NCBI RefSeq assembly: GCF_008271465.1
Contig: NZ_VMDU01000001.1
Location: forward strand, 310,001-374,000
Length of the DNA stretch: 64,000 nucleotides
DNA from: Tabrizicola flagellatus
GTDB taxonomy: Bacteria; Pseudomonadota; Alphaproteobacteria; Rhodobacterales; Rhodobacteraceae
Direction: 5' to 3'
Shown: positions 45,791-54,910 of the stretch, piece after piece
Position numbering within the stretch: position 1 is the stretch's first letter
Layout of the letters: each line of letters begins with the position of its first letter
Program-made: the position numbers and the translations under genes
The notes under the pieces: model-generated
Databases searched by the model: none
The model's input: the letters and a program-made list of their open reading frames with translations, nothing else
Told to the model about the DNA's origin: nothing

Positions 45791-46183
45791 GTGACCCGGG
45801 TCACGCGCATCGATTCAGCCACCCTGCCGGACGAGCGCTGGGATGACCCGGCGCGCGGGACGATCCGCTTTCGCACCCTGATCTCGGCGCCTGACACCGA
45901 GACGACCGGGATCGTCTGCGGCGTCGCCATGCTGGCGCCGGGAGAGACCTTCGCCCTGCATTCCCACCCCGGACCCGAAGTCTATTTCGGGCTCGAGGGC
46001 GAAGGCGAGGTGACGATCGACGGTCGTCAGCACCGGCTCGCCCCGGGCGTGGCGCTTTACATCCCGGGGGGCGCGGTGCATGGCGTGCCCCTGGCGACCG
46101 CCCACCTGCGCTGGTTCTACACCTTCGCCGCCGACAGTTTCGCCGACATCCGCTATCGTTTCCTGCATGAGACTCCCGAATGA
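45791..46183 (+). CDS. Cupin domain protein
   Basis: A 130-residue single cupin. Both cupin motifs are present: HSHPGPEVYFGLEGEGEVTI and the second half LYIPGGAVHGVPL, with three His and one Glu for metal binding. The start is GTG 45791 after GAGGGAC. Its stop overlaps the start of the ASKHA gene (ATGA), so the two are translationally coupled, which is the best clue to its role. Confidence 0.85.
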   Translation: MTRVTRIDSATLPDERWDDPARGTIRFRTLISAPDTETTGIVCGVAMLAPGETFALHSHPGPEVYFGLEGEGEVTIDGRQHRLAPGVALYIPGGAVHGVPLATAHLRWFYTFAADSFADIRYRFLHETPE

Positions 46184-48219
46184 CCGATGACGCCCTCGTG
46201 ATCTTCACCCCCTCGGGCAAGCGGGGGCGCTTTCCGCTTGGCACGCCTGTCCTGACCGCCGCGCGGCAGCTGGGGGTGGATCTCGATTCCGTCTGCGGCG
46301 GGCGCGGCATCTGTTCCAAGTGCCAGATCACCCCCGGCTATGGCGAATTCCCCAAGCACGGGGTGACGGTGGCCGAGGACGCGCTCTCCGAGTGGAACGC
46401 GGTCGAGGACCGCTACAAGCGCATCCGCGGGCTGATCGACGGGCGGCGGCTGGGCTGCCAGGCCAGGGTCATGGGCGATGTCGTGATCGACGTGCCGCCC
46501 GAAAGCCAGGTCCACAAGCAGGTCATCCGGAAATCGGCGACCGAGCGCGCCATGGTCATGGACCCCGCCACCCGCGCCGTCTATGTCGAGGTCGCCGAGC
46601 CCGACATGCATGAACCGACCGGCGACCTCGAACGCCTCGCCCGCGCGCTGAAGGACCAGTGGCAGGTGGACCGGATCGAGGCCGACCTGACCGTCCTGCG
46701 CCGACTGCAACCCGTGCTGCGCAAGGGCGAGTGGAAGGTCACGGCGGTCCTGCACAAGGGCAACCACGACGCCGCGACGCGGGTTCTGGACATCTTCCCC
46801 GGCTTCCACGAGGGCCCGCTTCTGGGCCTGGCCGTGGATCTCGGCTCCACCACTATCGCCGCGCATCTCTGCGACCTGACGGACGGGCGCGTGCTGGCCT
46901 CTTCCGGCCTGATGAACCCGCAGATCCGCTTCGGCGAGGATCTGATGAGCCGCGTCAGCTATGCCATGATGAACCCCGGCGGCGATGTCGAGATGACGAA
47001 GGCCGTGCGCGAGGCGATCGACGCGCTGGCAAGGGCCATCGCCGGGGAAGCGGGCGTCGAACCGTCGGCGATCTACGAGATGGTCGTGGTCTGCAACCCG
47101 GTGATGCACCACCTGTTCCTCGGCGTCGATCCGGTGGAACTGGGCCAGGCCCCCTTCGCGCTGGCGACCTCCGGGTCGCTCAGCCTCGATGCCCGCGATC
47201 TGGACCTGGCCAGCCTGAACCACAGCGCCCGCGTCTATGTGCTGCCCTGCATCGCCGGTCATGTCGGCGCTGATTGCGCGGCGGTGGCATTGTCCGAAGA
47301 GCCGAACAAATCGAAGGACATGGTGCTGATTGTTGACGTGGGCACCAATGCCGAGATCCTTCTGGGCAACGAGAAACGGGTGCTCGCCTGTTCCTCGCCC
47401 ACGGGCCCGGCCTTCGAGGGGGCGCAGATATCCTCGGGCCAGCGCGCCGCGCCGGGCGCCATCGAGCGGGTGGAGATCGACCCGGTCACCAAGGAACCCC
47501 GCTTCCGCGTCATCGGCTCGGACCTCTGGTCGGACGATCCAGGTTTCCCGGCCGCCATCGCCACGACCGGCGTCACCGGCATCTGCGGCTCGGGCATCAT
47601 CGAGGCCGTGGCCGAGATGCGCATGGCCGGTATCATCGACGCGGGCGGGCTGATCGGTGGGCCGGAGCAGACCGGCACCCCGCGCTGCGAGCCGCACGGG
47701 CGCACCTTCTCCTACCTCCTCCATGACGGCAGCGCCGAGGGCGGGCCGCGGATCAGCGTGACGCAGGGCGACATCCGGGCGATCCAGCTGGCCAAGTCGG
47801 CGCTCTACGCCGGCGCGCGGCTGCTGATGGACGAGATGGGCGTGGACCATGTGGACCGCGTGACGCTCGCCGGCGCCTTCGGGGCGCATATCAGCCCGAA
47901 ACACGCGATGGTTCTGGGGATGATCCCGGACGTGCCGCTGGAGAAGGTCGTCAGCGCCGGCAACGCCGCGGGCACCGGCGCGCGCATCGCGCTCTGCAAC
48001 GTCGCGGCCCGCGACCAGATCGAGGCCACCGTCCAGCAGATCCACAAGGTCGAAACCGCGATCGAGCCGCGCTTCCAGGAGCATTTCGTCAACGCGAACG
48101 CCATCCCGCATGCGGTCGATCCGTTTCCGAATCTGCAACAGATCGTCGCTTTGCCGGATGTCAGCTACAATCCGAAAACCGGCGGGGACGAGGGCGGGCG
48201 TCGCCGCCGCCGGGGCTAG
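46180..48219 (+). CDS. RACo-like corrinoid-activating ATPase with 2Fe-2S domain (ASKHA, DUF4445)
   Basis: A 679-residue protein. N-terminal ferredoxin domain (1-100) with Cys ligands in VCGGRGICSKCQ and a later GCQA; a middle domain; then an ASKHA ATPase-like part from about 210 (LGLAVDLGSTTIAAHLCDLT, VLIVDVGTNAEILLGN, GICGSGIIEAVAEM, LAGAFGAHIS). Such proteins reduce the inactive Co(II) corrinoid of methyltransferase systems. In related bacteria they sit with corrinoid protein and methyltransferase genes (for example for glycine betaine or methylamines); none is visible here, only the coupled cupin gene. Confidence 0.9.
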   Translation: MTDDALVIFTPSGKRGRFPLGTPVLTAARQLGVDLDSVCGGRGICSKCQITPGYGEFPKHGVTVAEDALSEWNAVEDRYKRIRGLIDGRRLGCQARVMGDVVIDVPPESQVHKQVIRKSATERAMVMDPATRAVYVEVAEPDMHEPTGDLERLARALKDQWQVDRIEADLTVLRRLQPVLRKGEWKVTAVLHKGNHDAATRVLDIFPGFHEGPLLGLAVDLGSTTIAAHLCDLTDGRVLASSGLMNPQIRFGEDLMSRVSYAMMNPGGDVEMTKAVREAIDALARAIAGEAGVEPSAIYEMVVVCNPVMHHLFLGVDPVELGQAPFALATSGSLSLDARDLDLASLNHSARVYVLPCIAGHVGADCAAVALSEEPNKSKDMVLIVDVGTNAEILLGNEKRVLACSSPTGPAFEGAQISSGQRAAPGAIERVEIDPVTKEPRFRVIGSDLWSDDPGFPAAIATTGVTGICGSGIIEAVAEMRMAGIIDAGGLIGGPEQTGTPRCEPHGRTFSYLLHDGSAEGGPRISVTQGDIRAIQLAKSALYAGARLLMDEMGVDHVDRVTLAGAFGAHISPKHAMVLGMIPDVPLEKVVSAGNAAGTGARIALCNVAARDQIEATVQQIHKVETAIEPRFQEHFVNANAIPHAVDPFPNLQQIVALPDVSYNPKTGGDEGGRRRRRG

Positions 48220-48324
48220 GCCGCTACGCGCCCTGTCTCGGAACGGCGTGATTTCCGTGGCCAACCGGCCCCCCCGGTCGCGCAAAGGCTTGCGGGCAGG
48301 GGATAAATCCGTAACGTCTGCCGC

Positions 48325-48858
48325 ATGGAAGATCCCGTCGCCCAGCTGATAGCGCGTTGCGCCGCCGCCGACCGGGCGGCCTTCCGGACGCTTTACCGCG
48401 ACACCTCGGCGAAACTCATGGGCGTGCTGCTTCGTATGTTGAAGGAACGCGCCGAGGCGGAGGATGCCTTGCAGGAAGTCTATACCCGTGTCTGGCTTCG
48501 CGCCGCCCGCTTCGATCCGGCGAAGGGGCGCGGCATGACCTGGCTGATCGCCATCGCCCGCAACCTCGCCATCGACCGCCTGCGCGCCCGGCCCGAGGCC
48601 GCCTCGGACGAGGGCCTCGACACGGTGCAGGACGCCACGCCCCGGGCCGAGACCAGGCTGATCGCGAAGGGCGAGGCCCGGCGGATGGCCGACTGCTTCG
48701 AGACGCTGGAGCCGGACCGGGCGCAGGCGGTACGCGGGGCCTACCTGGAAGGGATGTCCTACCACGACCTCGCCGCGCGCCACGGCGTGCCGCTGAACAC
48801 GATGCGCACCTGGCTCCGCCGCAGCCTCCTCAAGCTGAAGGAGTGCCTCGACGCATGA
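48325..48858 (+). CDS. ECF-type RNA polymerase sigma factor (SigK-like)
   Basis: A 177-residue sigma-70 family factor with only regions 2 and 4. Region 2: AAFRTLYRDTSAKLMGVLLR, AEAEDALQEVYTRVWLRAAR, GRGMTWLIAIARNLAIDRLR. Region 4: AVRGAYLEGMSYHDLAARHG, VPLNTMRTWLRRSLLKLKEC. Its stop overlaps the start of the next gene (ATGA), an RskA-type anti-sigma factor, as usual for ECF pairs. It would drive its own operon and probably the fasciclin gene. Confidence 0.93.
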   Translation: MEDPVAQLIARCAAADRAAFRTLYRDTSAKLMGVLLRMLKERAEAEDALQEVYTRVWLRAARFDPAKGRGMTWLIAIARNLAIDRLRARPEAASDEGLDTVQDATPRAETRLIAKGEARRMADCFETLEPDRAQAVRGAYLEGMSYHDLAARHGVPLNTMRTWLRRSLLKLKECLDA

Positions 48859-49520
48859 CCGACGCGCCGCTCACCCCCGAGGAAGCCGATGACGCGCTCG
48901 CCGCCGAATATGTGCTGGGCGTGCTGGATCTTGCCGAACGCGCCGAGGCCGAGGCGCGGATCCGGCGCGATCCGGGCTTTGCGGCGCGTGTCGGCGACTG
49001 GGAGGCGCGGATGGCGGGCCTCAACGACGATTTCGCCGAGGCCCCTGCCCCGGACCTGATGCCGAAGATCGAGGCGCGGCTCTTCCCGCAGGCCCCTGCC
49101 CCGGCGCGCCAGGGCCGGGGCTTCAGTTTCGGCTGGTTCGCAGGCGCCGCGCTGGCCGCGGTCCTGGTGCTGGCCACCGTGGCGACCCTCGCCCCGCCCC
49201 GTCCCGAGCCCGTGGCCACGTTGGCCACCGCCGACCGCCGCCTTTCCTACCAGATCACCCATTTCGGCGGCACGCTCCAGGTGGCCCGCGTGGCCGGCGT
49301 TCCCGCCGTGCCGGGCCAGGTGCACCAGCTCTGGATCATCGCGCCGGGGGCAAGCCCGGTCTCGCTCGGCCTTCTGGAAGACAAGCCCCTCGTCATCGAC
49401 TACCCGGTCCCGCCGCCCGGCTTCATCTTCGCCGTCTCGATCGAGCCCGAGGGGGGCTCGCCCACCGGCCTGCCGACCGGCCCGGTGATCCTGACCGCCA
49501 CCGTGGGCGAGACCACCTGA
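48855..49520 (+). CDS. Anti-sigma factor, RskA type
   Basis: A 221-residue membrane protein. The cytoplasmic N-terminus (LAAEYVLGVLDLAERAEAEA, DPGFAARVGDWEARMAGL) is an anti-sigma domain; one transmembrane helix (FAGAALAAVLVLATVATLA) follows at about 98-116; the periplasmic C-terminus is RskA-like (VHQLWIIAPGASPVSLGLLE, FAVSIEPEGGSPTGLPTGP). No zinc-binding HxxxCxxC is seen, so it is not of the ChrR type. It should hold the upstream sigma factor inactive at the membrane until a signal triggers proteolysis. Confidence 0.92.
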   Translation: MTDAPLTPEEADDALAAEYVLGVLDLAERAEAEARIRRDPGFAARVGDWEARMAGLNDDFAEAPAPDLMPKIEARLFPQAPAPARQGRGFSFGWFAGAALAAVLVLATVATLAPPRPEPVATLATADRRLSYQITHFGGTLQVARVAGVPAVPGQVHQLWIIAPGASPVSLGLLEDKPLVIDYPVPPPGFIFAVSIEPEGGSPTGLPTGPVILTATVGETT

Positions 49521-49632
49521 TCACGAAGGCGTGAGCCCGCGCAGCCGCTGAAACTTCGCCGGAAAGCCTTCGTTCCTTCGGGTGCGAGGCGGGAATGACC
49601 CCGCTCCTCCGAACCCCGAAGGGAGATGCACC

Positions 49633-50178
49633 ATGAAGGCACTGAAACTCGGCACCGCGATCCTGGCCCTGACCTCCGGCCTCGCGCTGGCCGGCAACCC
49701 GATGGTCGGCGGCGCGCCGATGTTCGAGGACAAGAACATCGTCGAGAACGCGGTGAACTCGGCCGACCACACCACGCTCGTCGCCGCCGTCAAGGCCGCG
49801 GGCCTGGTCGAGACGCTGTCCGGCCCCGGCCCCTTCACCGTCTTTGCCCCCACGAACGAGGCTTTCGCCAAGCTGCCGGCGGGCACGGTGGAAACCCTGC
49901 TCAAGCCGGAGAACAAGGACCAGCTGACCAAGATCCTGACCTGCCACGTCGTCGCGGCCGACGCCATGTCGGATGCGATCATGAAGATGGTCGATGACGA
50001 CAAGGGCGCGCATCCGGTCAAGACCGTGGGCGGCTGCGAGTTCACCGCGATGTACAAGGACGGCGTGGTGATGATCAAGGACGGCCAGGGCAACGTGGCC
50101 AATGTCACCATCGCCGATGTCAAGCAGTCGAACGGCGTGATCCATGTGATCGACACGGTGCTCCTGCCGGCGATGTGA
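49633..50178 (+). CDS. Secreted fasciclin-domain protein
   Basis: A 181-residue protein with a signal peptide ending near LALAGN and one fasciclin (FAS1) domain: NIVENAVNSADHTTLVAAVK, GPFTVFAPTNEAFAKLP, DQLTKILTCHVV, and VIHVIDTVLLP at the end. Follows the sigma/anti-sigma pair, matching the association of SigK-RskA with the fasciclin proteins MPT70/MPT83 in mycobacteria. GAAGGGAGATG contains the ribosome-binding site. Role in adhesion or stress is inference. Confidence 0.94.
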   Translation: MKALKLGTAILALTSGLALAGNPMVGGAPMFEDKNIVENAVNSADHTTLVAAVKAAGLVETLSGPGPFTVFAPTNEAFAKLPAGTVETLLKPENKDQLTKILTCHVVAADAMSDAIMKMVDDDKGAHPVKTVGGCEFTAMYKDGVVMIKDGQGNVANVTIADVKQSNGVIHVIDTVLLPAM

Positions 50179-50282
50179 TCGCGCCGGCCGCTCCCTGCCG
50201 CGCGGGTCACTACGCCGGCAGGGTCAAGCGGGGTGTCCATCGGCGGCTCCTGTCCCCTTGCTGTCCGATGGGCGCCCCGTCC

Positions 50283-50314
50283 GGGCCTTCGCCTCCCCGC
50301 GAAGGCCCGTTTTC
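50283..50314 (+). terminator. Intrinsic terminator after the fasciclin gene
   Basis: GGGCCTTCGC (50283-50292) and GCGAAGGCCC (50299-50308) over a 6-base loop, followed by GTTTTC. Lies about 105 bases after the fasciclin stop. Confidence 0.75.
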
Positions 50315-50392
50315 GCATGCGCGTCCCGGTTGACCTACGGCGGTCCGCTGACCTAGGCTTTCGCCAATTTCATCACCTGCCGGAGCCCATTC

Positions 50393-52060
50393 ATGCCCCT
50401 TGCCCGCCTGGTCCGACTGCTGACCCTTGCCGCCCCCTTCCTTGCCGCGCCCGCCCTGGCCCAGGACCGCTCGATCATCGTGCTGGACGCCTCGGGCTCC
50501 ATGTGGGGCCAGATCGACGGCCGGCCCAAGCTGGAAATCGCGCGCGAGGCGCTGGGGGCGGTCCTGTCCGAGATGCCGGCCGAGGCGGAGCTTGGCCTGA
50601 TGGCCTATGGCCACCGCGAAAAGGGATCCTGCGAGGACATCGAACTGGTCGTCCCCCCCGGTCCCGGCACCGCGCAGGCGATCACCGATGCCGCCAAGGC
50701 AATGAAATTCCTCGGCAAGACCCCGCTTACCGAATCCGTCCGCCGCGCCGCGGCCGAGTTGCGCTCGACCGAGGCGAAGGCGACCGTGATCCTGATCACC
50801 GACGGGATCGAGACCTGCGAGGCCGACCCCTGCGCTCTGGGCGCGGAACTCGAAGCCTCGGGCGTCGATTTCACCGCCCATGTCGTGGGCTTCGGCCTGA
50901 CCGCCGAGGAAGGCGCGACCGTCGCCTGCCTGGCCGAGAACACCGGCGGGCGCTACATCGAGGCCAAGGATGCCGGCAGCCTGGTCCAGGCGCTGAAGAC
51001 CACGGTGGCGGTCGCCGAACCCGAGCCGCAGCCCGCGCCGGAACCGCCCCCGCCGCCCGCCGCCCTGGCCGAGAACGTCGATCCGGTGCTCCATCTCGTC
51101 GAGGGCGGACCCGAACCTGACGAAAAGCTCGCAAGCGATGCCGTTTTCGACTTCTTCGCCATCGCGCCCGACGGGACCGTGGCGACCGAAGCGGCGACAA
51201 CGATCTATGGCCGCTCGAAGGGTGCCCTGCCTGCCGGGCGCTATCAGATGCGCACGACGCTGCACGAGGTTGTCGTAACGCAGGAGGTGGAGATCGGCCC
51301 GGCCAGCGACCTGTCGCAACCCGTCGCGGTGCTGGACGCGGGTATCCTGAACCTGACCCTGCGCCCCGCGCCGGGCGCCGACCCCGACCCGGACGCCTAC
51401 TGGGAAATCCGGGGGCCGGAGGATGTGTCCGACTACGGCTACCAGCGCGCCTTCCGCGTCTTTCCGGCCGGCGAATACGGGCTGAACGCCCGGCTCGGCC
51501 CGGCCGAGATCAGCCAGTCGGTGGTGATCGAAGCGGGCAAGACCTCCGACCTAGACCTGGTGATCGGCGTCGGCCTCGCCGCCGTGGAGGCGACCTATAC
51601 CGAGGGGATGAAGGTCGAGGGCGGCGACCATTTCGTCGAGATCCTCGAGGCGAAGAAGGCCATCGACGGCAGTCGCAAGTCCTTGGGCTACGGCTATGGC
51701 GCGGGGCTGACCTTCGATCTGCCGGCCGGCGATTACGTCGCCGCGGTGACGCTCGGTGCCGCGAAGGCCGAGGTGCCGTTCTCGGTCAAGGTGGGCGAGC
51801 GGACCGACATCATCGTGCCGCTGAACGCGGGCGTCGCGGCCTTCACCTCACCGGGCGACGAGTTCATCGAGGTCCTCGCGGGCAAAGCCGACATCAACGG
51901 CAACCGCGCTTCGCTGGCCTACGGCTACGGCCCGGCCTTCCAGACCACCCTGCCGGAGGGGGACTACCTGGTGGTCATCAGCAAGGGCGACAAGCGGGCA
52001 GAAACTCCGCTTGCCGTCAAGGCGGGCGAGCGGAGCGAACTGGCGCTGACCCTGCCGTAG
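50393..52060 (+). CDS. Secreted von Willebrand factor A domain protein
   Basis: A 555-residue protein. Signal peptide ends near APALAQ; the VWA domain at about 26-200 begins SIIVLDASGSMWGQIDGRPK with an intact MIDAS (DASGS), and has LITDGIETCEADPC. The C-terminal 350 residues hold repeated beta-rich modules; two of them are alike (RKSLGYGYGAGLTFDLPAGD and RASLAYGYGPAFQTTLPEGD). Probably periplasmic or surface-located, with metal-dependent protein binding. Function unknown. Confidence 0.9.
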   Translation: MPLARLVRLLTLAAPFLAAPALAQDRSIIVLDASGSMWGQIDGRPKLEIAREALGAVLSEMPAEAELGLMAYGHREKGSCEDIELVVPPGPGTAQAITDAAKAMKFLGKTPLTESVRRAAAELRSTEAKATVILITDGIETCEADPCALGAELEASGVDFTAHVVGFGLTAEEGATVACLAENTGGRYIEAKDAGSLVQALKTTVAVAEPEPQPAPEPPPPPAALAENVDPVLHLVEGGPEPDEKLASDAVFDFFAIAPDGTVATEAATTIYGRSKGALPAGRYQMRTTLHEVVVTQEVEIGPASDLSQPVAVLDAGILNLTLRPAPGADPDPDAYWEIRGPEDVSDYGYQRAFRVFPAGEYGLNARLGPAEISQSVVIEAGKTSDLDLVIGVGLAAVEATYTEGMKVEGGDHFVEILEAKKAIDGSRKSLGYGYGAGLTFDLPAGDYVAAVTLGAAKAEVPFSVKVGERTDIIVPLNAGVAAFTSPGDEFIEVLAGKADINGNRASLAYGYGPAFQTTLPEGDYLVVISKGDKRAETPLAVKAGERSELALTLP

Positions 52061-52072
52061 ACGCAAAAGGAA

Positions 52073-52095
52073 AAGGCCGCCTCGCGGGCGGCCTT
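52073..52095 (-). terminator. Terminator between the VWA and DUF4167 genes
   Basis: AAGGCCGCC (52073-52081) and GGCGGCCTT (52087-52095) with a 5-base loop. Read on the minus strand a T-rich tail TTTTCCTTTTGC follows, so it ends the DUF4167 transcript and may stop the convergent one too. Confidence 0.8.
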
Positions 52096-52105
52096 CGGTT
52101 CCGGT

Positions 52106-52777
52106 CTATTCCGCGGCTTCCTGCGGCGGTTCGCCGTCCGGCTTGCTCTCGCCCCGGGGCTTGCGCGGGCCGCGCGGCCGCCGCGCGGGACGGTCCTCCG
52201 GGGCCCGGGTCTCGGCACCGGCGGGCTCGGCCGTGCCGCGCAGGTCCGCGGCGGATTCCGGCGTCTCGATCAACCCGGTCTCGTCGGCCGTGCCGAGGTC
52301 GATCACGTCGGCGATCACCGGCTGCTCCTCGGACCCGAGGTCGCGCTCGGCGCGGAAGTCGCGGTTGAACTCGCGCCGCTCGCCCCGGTCGGGCCGATCG
52401 CTGCGCTCGCCGCGATCCTGGCGCTCGGGACGGTCGCCGCGCGGCTGGTTCTGCTGGCCGCCGCCGTTGCCGTTCTGCTGGGCGCCGTTCTGCTGATACT
52501 GCTGCTGGCGCGCCTCCTGTTCGGCGGCCAGTTCCTTCATCGCCTCGGCCAGCATCCGCGTGTAGTGCTCGGCGTGCTGCAGGAAGTTCTCGGCCGATAC
52601 GCGGTCGTTCGACAGCTGCGCGTCGCGAGCAAGCATCTGGTATTTCTCGATGATCTGCTGCGGCGTGCCACGCACCTTGCCTTCGGGACCCGAGCTGTCG
52701 AAGACCCGGTTGACGATGTTGCCGAGACTGCGCGGGCGGTTCTGGTTGGAACGCGAGCGTTTCTTGGAGGAGCGCAT
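52106..52777 (-). CDS. DUF4167 domain protein
   Basis: A 223-residue protein. The conserved N-terminal 80 residues (KKRSRSNQNRPRSLGNIVNR, GTPQQIIEKYQMLARDAQLS, SAENFLQHAEHYTRML) define DUF4167. The rest is low-complexity, first Gln/Asn-rich, then Arg/Asp/Glu-rich (PERQDRGERSDRPDRGERRE), then Pro/Ala/Arg. The basic head suggests RNA or nucleic acid binding. The prfA-prmC-DUF4167 order is conserved among alphaproteobacteria, pointing to a link with translation. Confidence 0.92.
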   Translation of the reverse strand: MRSSKKRSRSNQNRPRSLGNIVNRVFDSSGPEGKVRGTPQQIIEKYQMLARDAQLSNDRVSAENFLQHAEHYTRMLAEAMKELAAEQEARQQQYQQNGAQQNGNGGGQQNQPRGDRPERQDRGERSDRPDRGERREFNRDFRAERDLGSEEQPVIADVIDLGTADETGLIETPESAADLRGTAEPAGAETRAPEDRPARRPRGPRKPRGESKPDGEPPQEAAE

Positions 52778-52958
52778 CTTGTCCTTTTGATGGCTTTGGC
52801 CCGCGACCGCCGCCCGCCACGGGCAGCCTGAATGAAGTCAGCAAGGCCGGCATTGCGCTTTGGGCAGGTGCGATCCCGCCCGAAGCTGGAGTTCAGTAAT
52901 CACAGGTCCCGCCGGCTGACAAGCGCAAATCGTGCAGACAATCCGTTTTCGGGCGGGA

Positions 52959-53816
52959 TCAGGCGTAACCGCAACGGTCCGCCGCGCCGGGTTTCGCCGC
53001 CGCAACCACGCGGTCCCGGCCGTCCAGATCGGGCAGGATGCGGATGTCCTCCAGCCCCGCCGCAGCGAACAGCGCGGCCACCGCCTGCCCCTGGGTCGGC
53101 CCGATCTCGACCAGAAGCCGCCCTCCCGGCATCAGCCGCGCCGCCGCGCCCCGCGCGATGGCGCGATAGGCGTCCAGCCCGTCGCCGCCGGGGGTCAGCG
53201 CCTGGTGCGGCTCCCAGTCGCGCACCTCGGGGTCGAGCGAGGACATTTCATCGGCCGCGATGTAGGGAGGGTTCGACACGATCAGGTCGAAGCTGCCGGA
53301 AACGCCGGTGAACCAGTCCGAGCGCAGGAAGCGGGCGCGCCCCTCCAGCCCGAGGTTGCGTGAATTTTCCCGCGCAACCTCAAGCGCAGCCTCGGAAATG
53401 TCCACACCTGTTCCCTGCGCGACCGGCATTCCCTTCAGGCAGGACAGCAGGATGCAGCCGGTCCCGGTGCCAAGGTCCAGCAGCTTGACGAAGGGCCGCG
53501 ACAGGGCCTCGGCGACCAGGATCTCGGTCTCGGGGCGCGGGTCCAGCGTGTCGCGGGTGACGCGGAACGGCAGGCCCCAGAACAGCCGCGTGCCGGTGAT
53601 CTGCGCCACCGGCTGGCGCGAGACGCGCGCGGCCAGCGCCTCCTCGTATGCCCGCGCCTGCGGCGCGCTCATCTCGTCGGGCAGGTGCAGCGTCAGCCGG
53701 TCGGGGGCGATCCCCAGCGCATGGGCAAGCAGGAGCCGCGCGTCGCGGGCGGCCCCGTCGATCCCCGCCGCCGCCAGCCGCGGCACCGCCAGCCGCAGCG
53801 CCTCGGCGCCTGTCAC
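52959..53816 (-). CDS. prmC: Release factor glutamine N5-methyltransferase
   Basis: A 285-residue PrmC/HemK, which methylates the GGQ glutamine of release factors. SAM-binding [20 protein letters not shown] and the catalytic [11 protein letters not shown] are present; the N-terminal helical domain ends with [11 protein letters not shown]. The start overlaps the prfA stop (ATGA), so enzyme and substrate are co-translated. Confidence 0.97.
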   Translation of the reverse strand: MTGAEALRLAVPRLAAAGIDGAARDARLLLAHALGIAPDRLTLHLPDEMSAPQARAYEEALAARVSRQPVAQITGTRLFWGLPFRVTRDTLDPRPETEILVAEALSRPFVKLLDLGTGTGCILLSCLKGMPVAQGTGVDISEAALEVARENSRNLGLEGRARFLRSDWFTGVSGSFDLIVSNPPYIAADEMSSLDPEVRDWEPHQALTPGGDGLDAYRAIARGAAARLMPGGRLLVEIGPTQGQAVAALFAAAGLEDIRILPDLDGRDRVVAAAKPGAADRCGYA

Positions 53817-54868
53817 GCCTCCATCTCCGCCAGACGTTCGGCCTGGTCATGGGCCACCAGCGCGTCGATCACCTCGGTCAGGTCGCCCGCCATGATCTGC
53901 GGCAGGGCGTAGAGCGTCAGGTTGATCCGGTGGTCGGTCATCCGGCCTTGCGGGAAGTTGTAGGTGCGGATCCGTTCGCTGCGGTCACCCGAGCCCACCT
54001 GGGCCTTCCGGTCGGCCGAGCGTTCGGCATGCAGCCGTTCGCGTTCCGCCTCATAAAGCCGCGAGCGCAGGACCTGCATCGCGATCTCGCGGTTGCGGTG
54101 CTGCGACTTTTCCGACGAGGTAACGACGATCCCGGTCGGGATATGGGTGATCCGCACCGCCGAGTCGGTGGTGTTCACATGCTGCCCGCCCGCGCCCGAA
54201 GACCGCATCGTGTCGATGCGGATGTCGCTGGCGGGGATGTCGATGTCCACCTCTTCCGCTTCGGGCAGGACGGCGACGGTCGCGGCCGAAGTGTGGATGC
54301 GCCCGCCGGCCTCGGTTTCCGGGACGCGCTGCACGCGATGGACGCCGGATTCGTATTTCAGCCGGGCAAAGACCCCCTCGCCCGAGACCAGGGCCACCAG
54401 TTCCTTCAGCCCGCCGAGGTCGCTGGCCTGTTCCTCCAGCACCTCCCAGCGCCAGCCCATGCGTTCGGCATAGCGTTGATACATCCGCGCAAGGTCGGCC
54501 GCGAACAGCGCCGCCTCCTCGCCGCCGGTGCCGGGGCGGATCTCGATGATCGCCGGTCGGGCATCGGCCGCATCCTTCGGCAGCAGCGCCAGCCGCAGCG
54601 CCTGTTCCATCTCGGGGATGCGCGCCTTGAGCCGGGGGAGTTCCTCCTCGGCCAGCGCCTTCATCTCGGGGTCGGCGAGCATCGCCTCGGCCTCGGCCAG
54701 ATCGTCCAGCGACTGGCGATAGGCGCGGATGTCGGCGACCACGGGTTTCAGGTCGGTGTACTCGCGGCTGATCCGGGCGATCTCGGCCGGAGGGGCGCCC
54801 GCATTCAGCTGCGCTTCGAGGAACTCGAAACGCTCGACGATCTGGGCGAGTTTGTCCAAGGGAACCAT
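53813..54868 (-). CDS. prfA: Peptide chain release factor 1
   Basis: A 351-residue RF1 that reads UAA and UAG. The tripeptide anticodon region lies in [20 protein letters not shown] (P-x-T), and the peptidyl-hydrolysis motif is [20 protein letters not shown]. Followed directly by prmC. Note that this genome uses TAG stops in several genes here, which RF1 serves. Confidence 0.98.
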   Translation of the reverse strand: MVPLDKLAQIVERFEFLEAQLNAGAPPAEIARISREYTDLKPVVADIRAYRQSLDDLAEAEAMLADPEMKALAEEELPRLKARIPEMEQALRLALLPKDAADARPAIIEIRPGTGGEEAALFAADLARMYQRYAERMGWRWEVLEEQASDLGGLKELVALVSGEGVFARLKYESGVHRVQRVPETEAGGRIHTSAATVAVLPEAEEVDIDIPASDIRIDTMRSSGAGGQHVNTTDSAVRITHIPTGIVVTSSEKSQHRNREIAMQVLRSRLYEAERERLHAERSADRKAQVGSGDRSERIRTYNFPQGRMTDHRINLTLYALPQIMAGDLTEVIDALVAHDQAERLAEMEA

Positions 54869-54910
54869 GCGCGCGGTTTGGCGCGGAAGCCCGGGGTGGT
54901 CAAGGGGTGG

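Noticed and set aside
46153-48783. 876-codon minus-strand open frame
   Set aside because: Antisense shadow of the RACo-like and sigma factor genes; His/Gly/Arg/Asp-rich with no motif.
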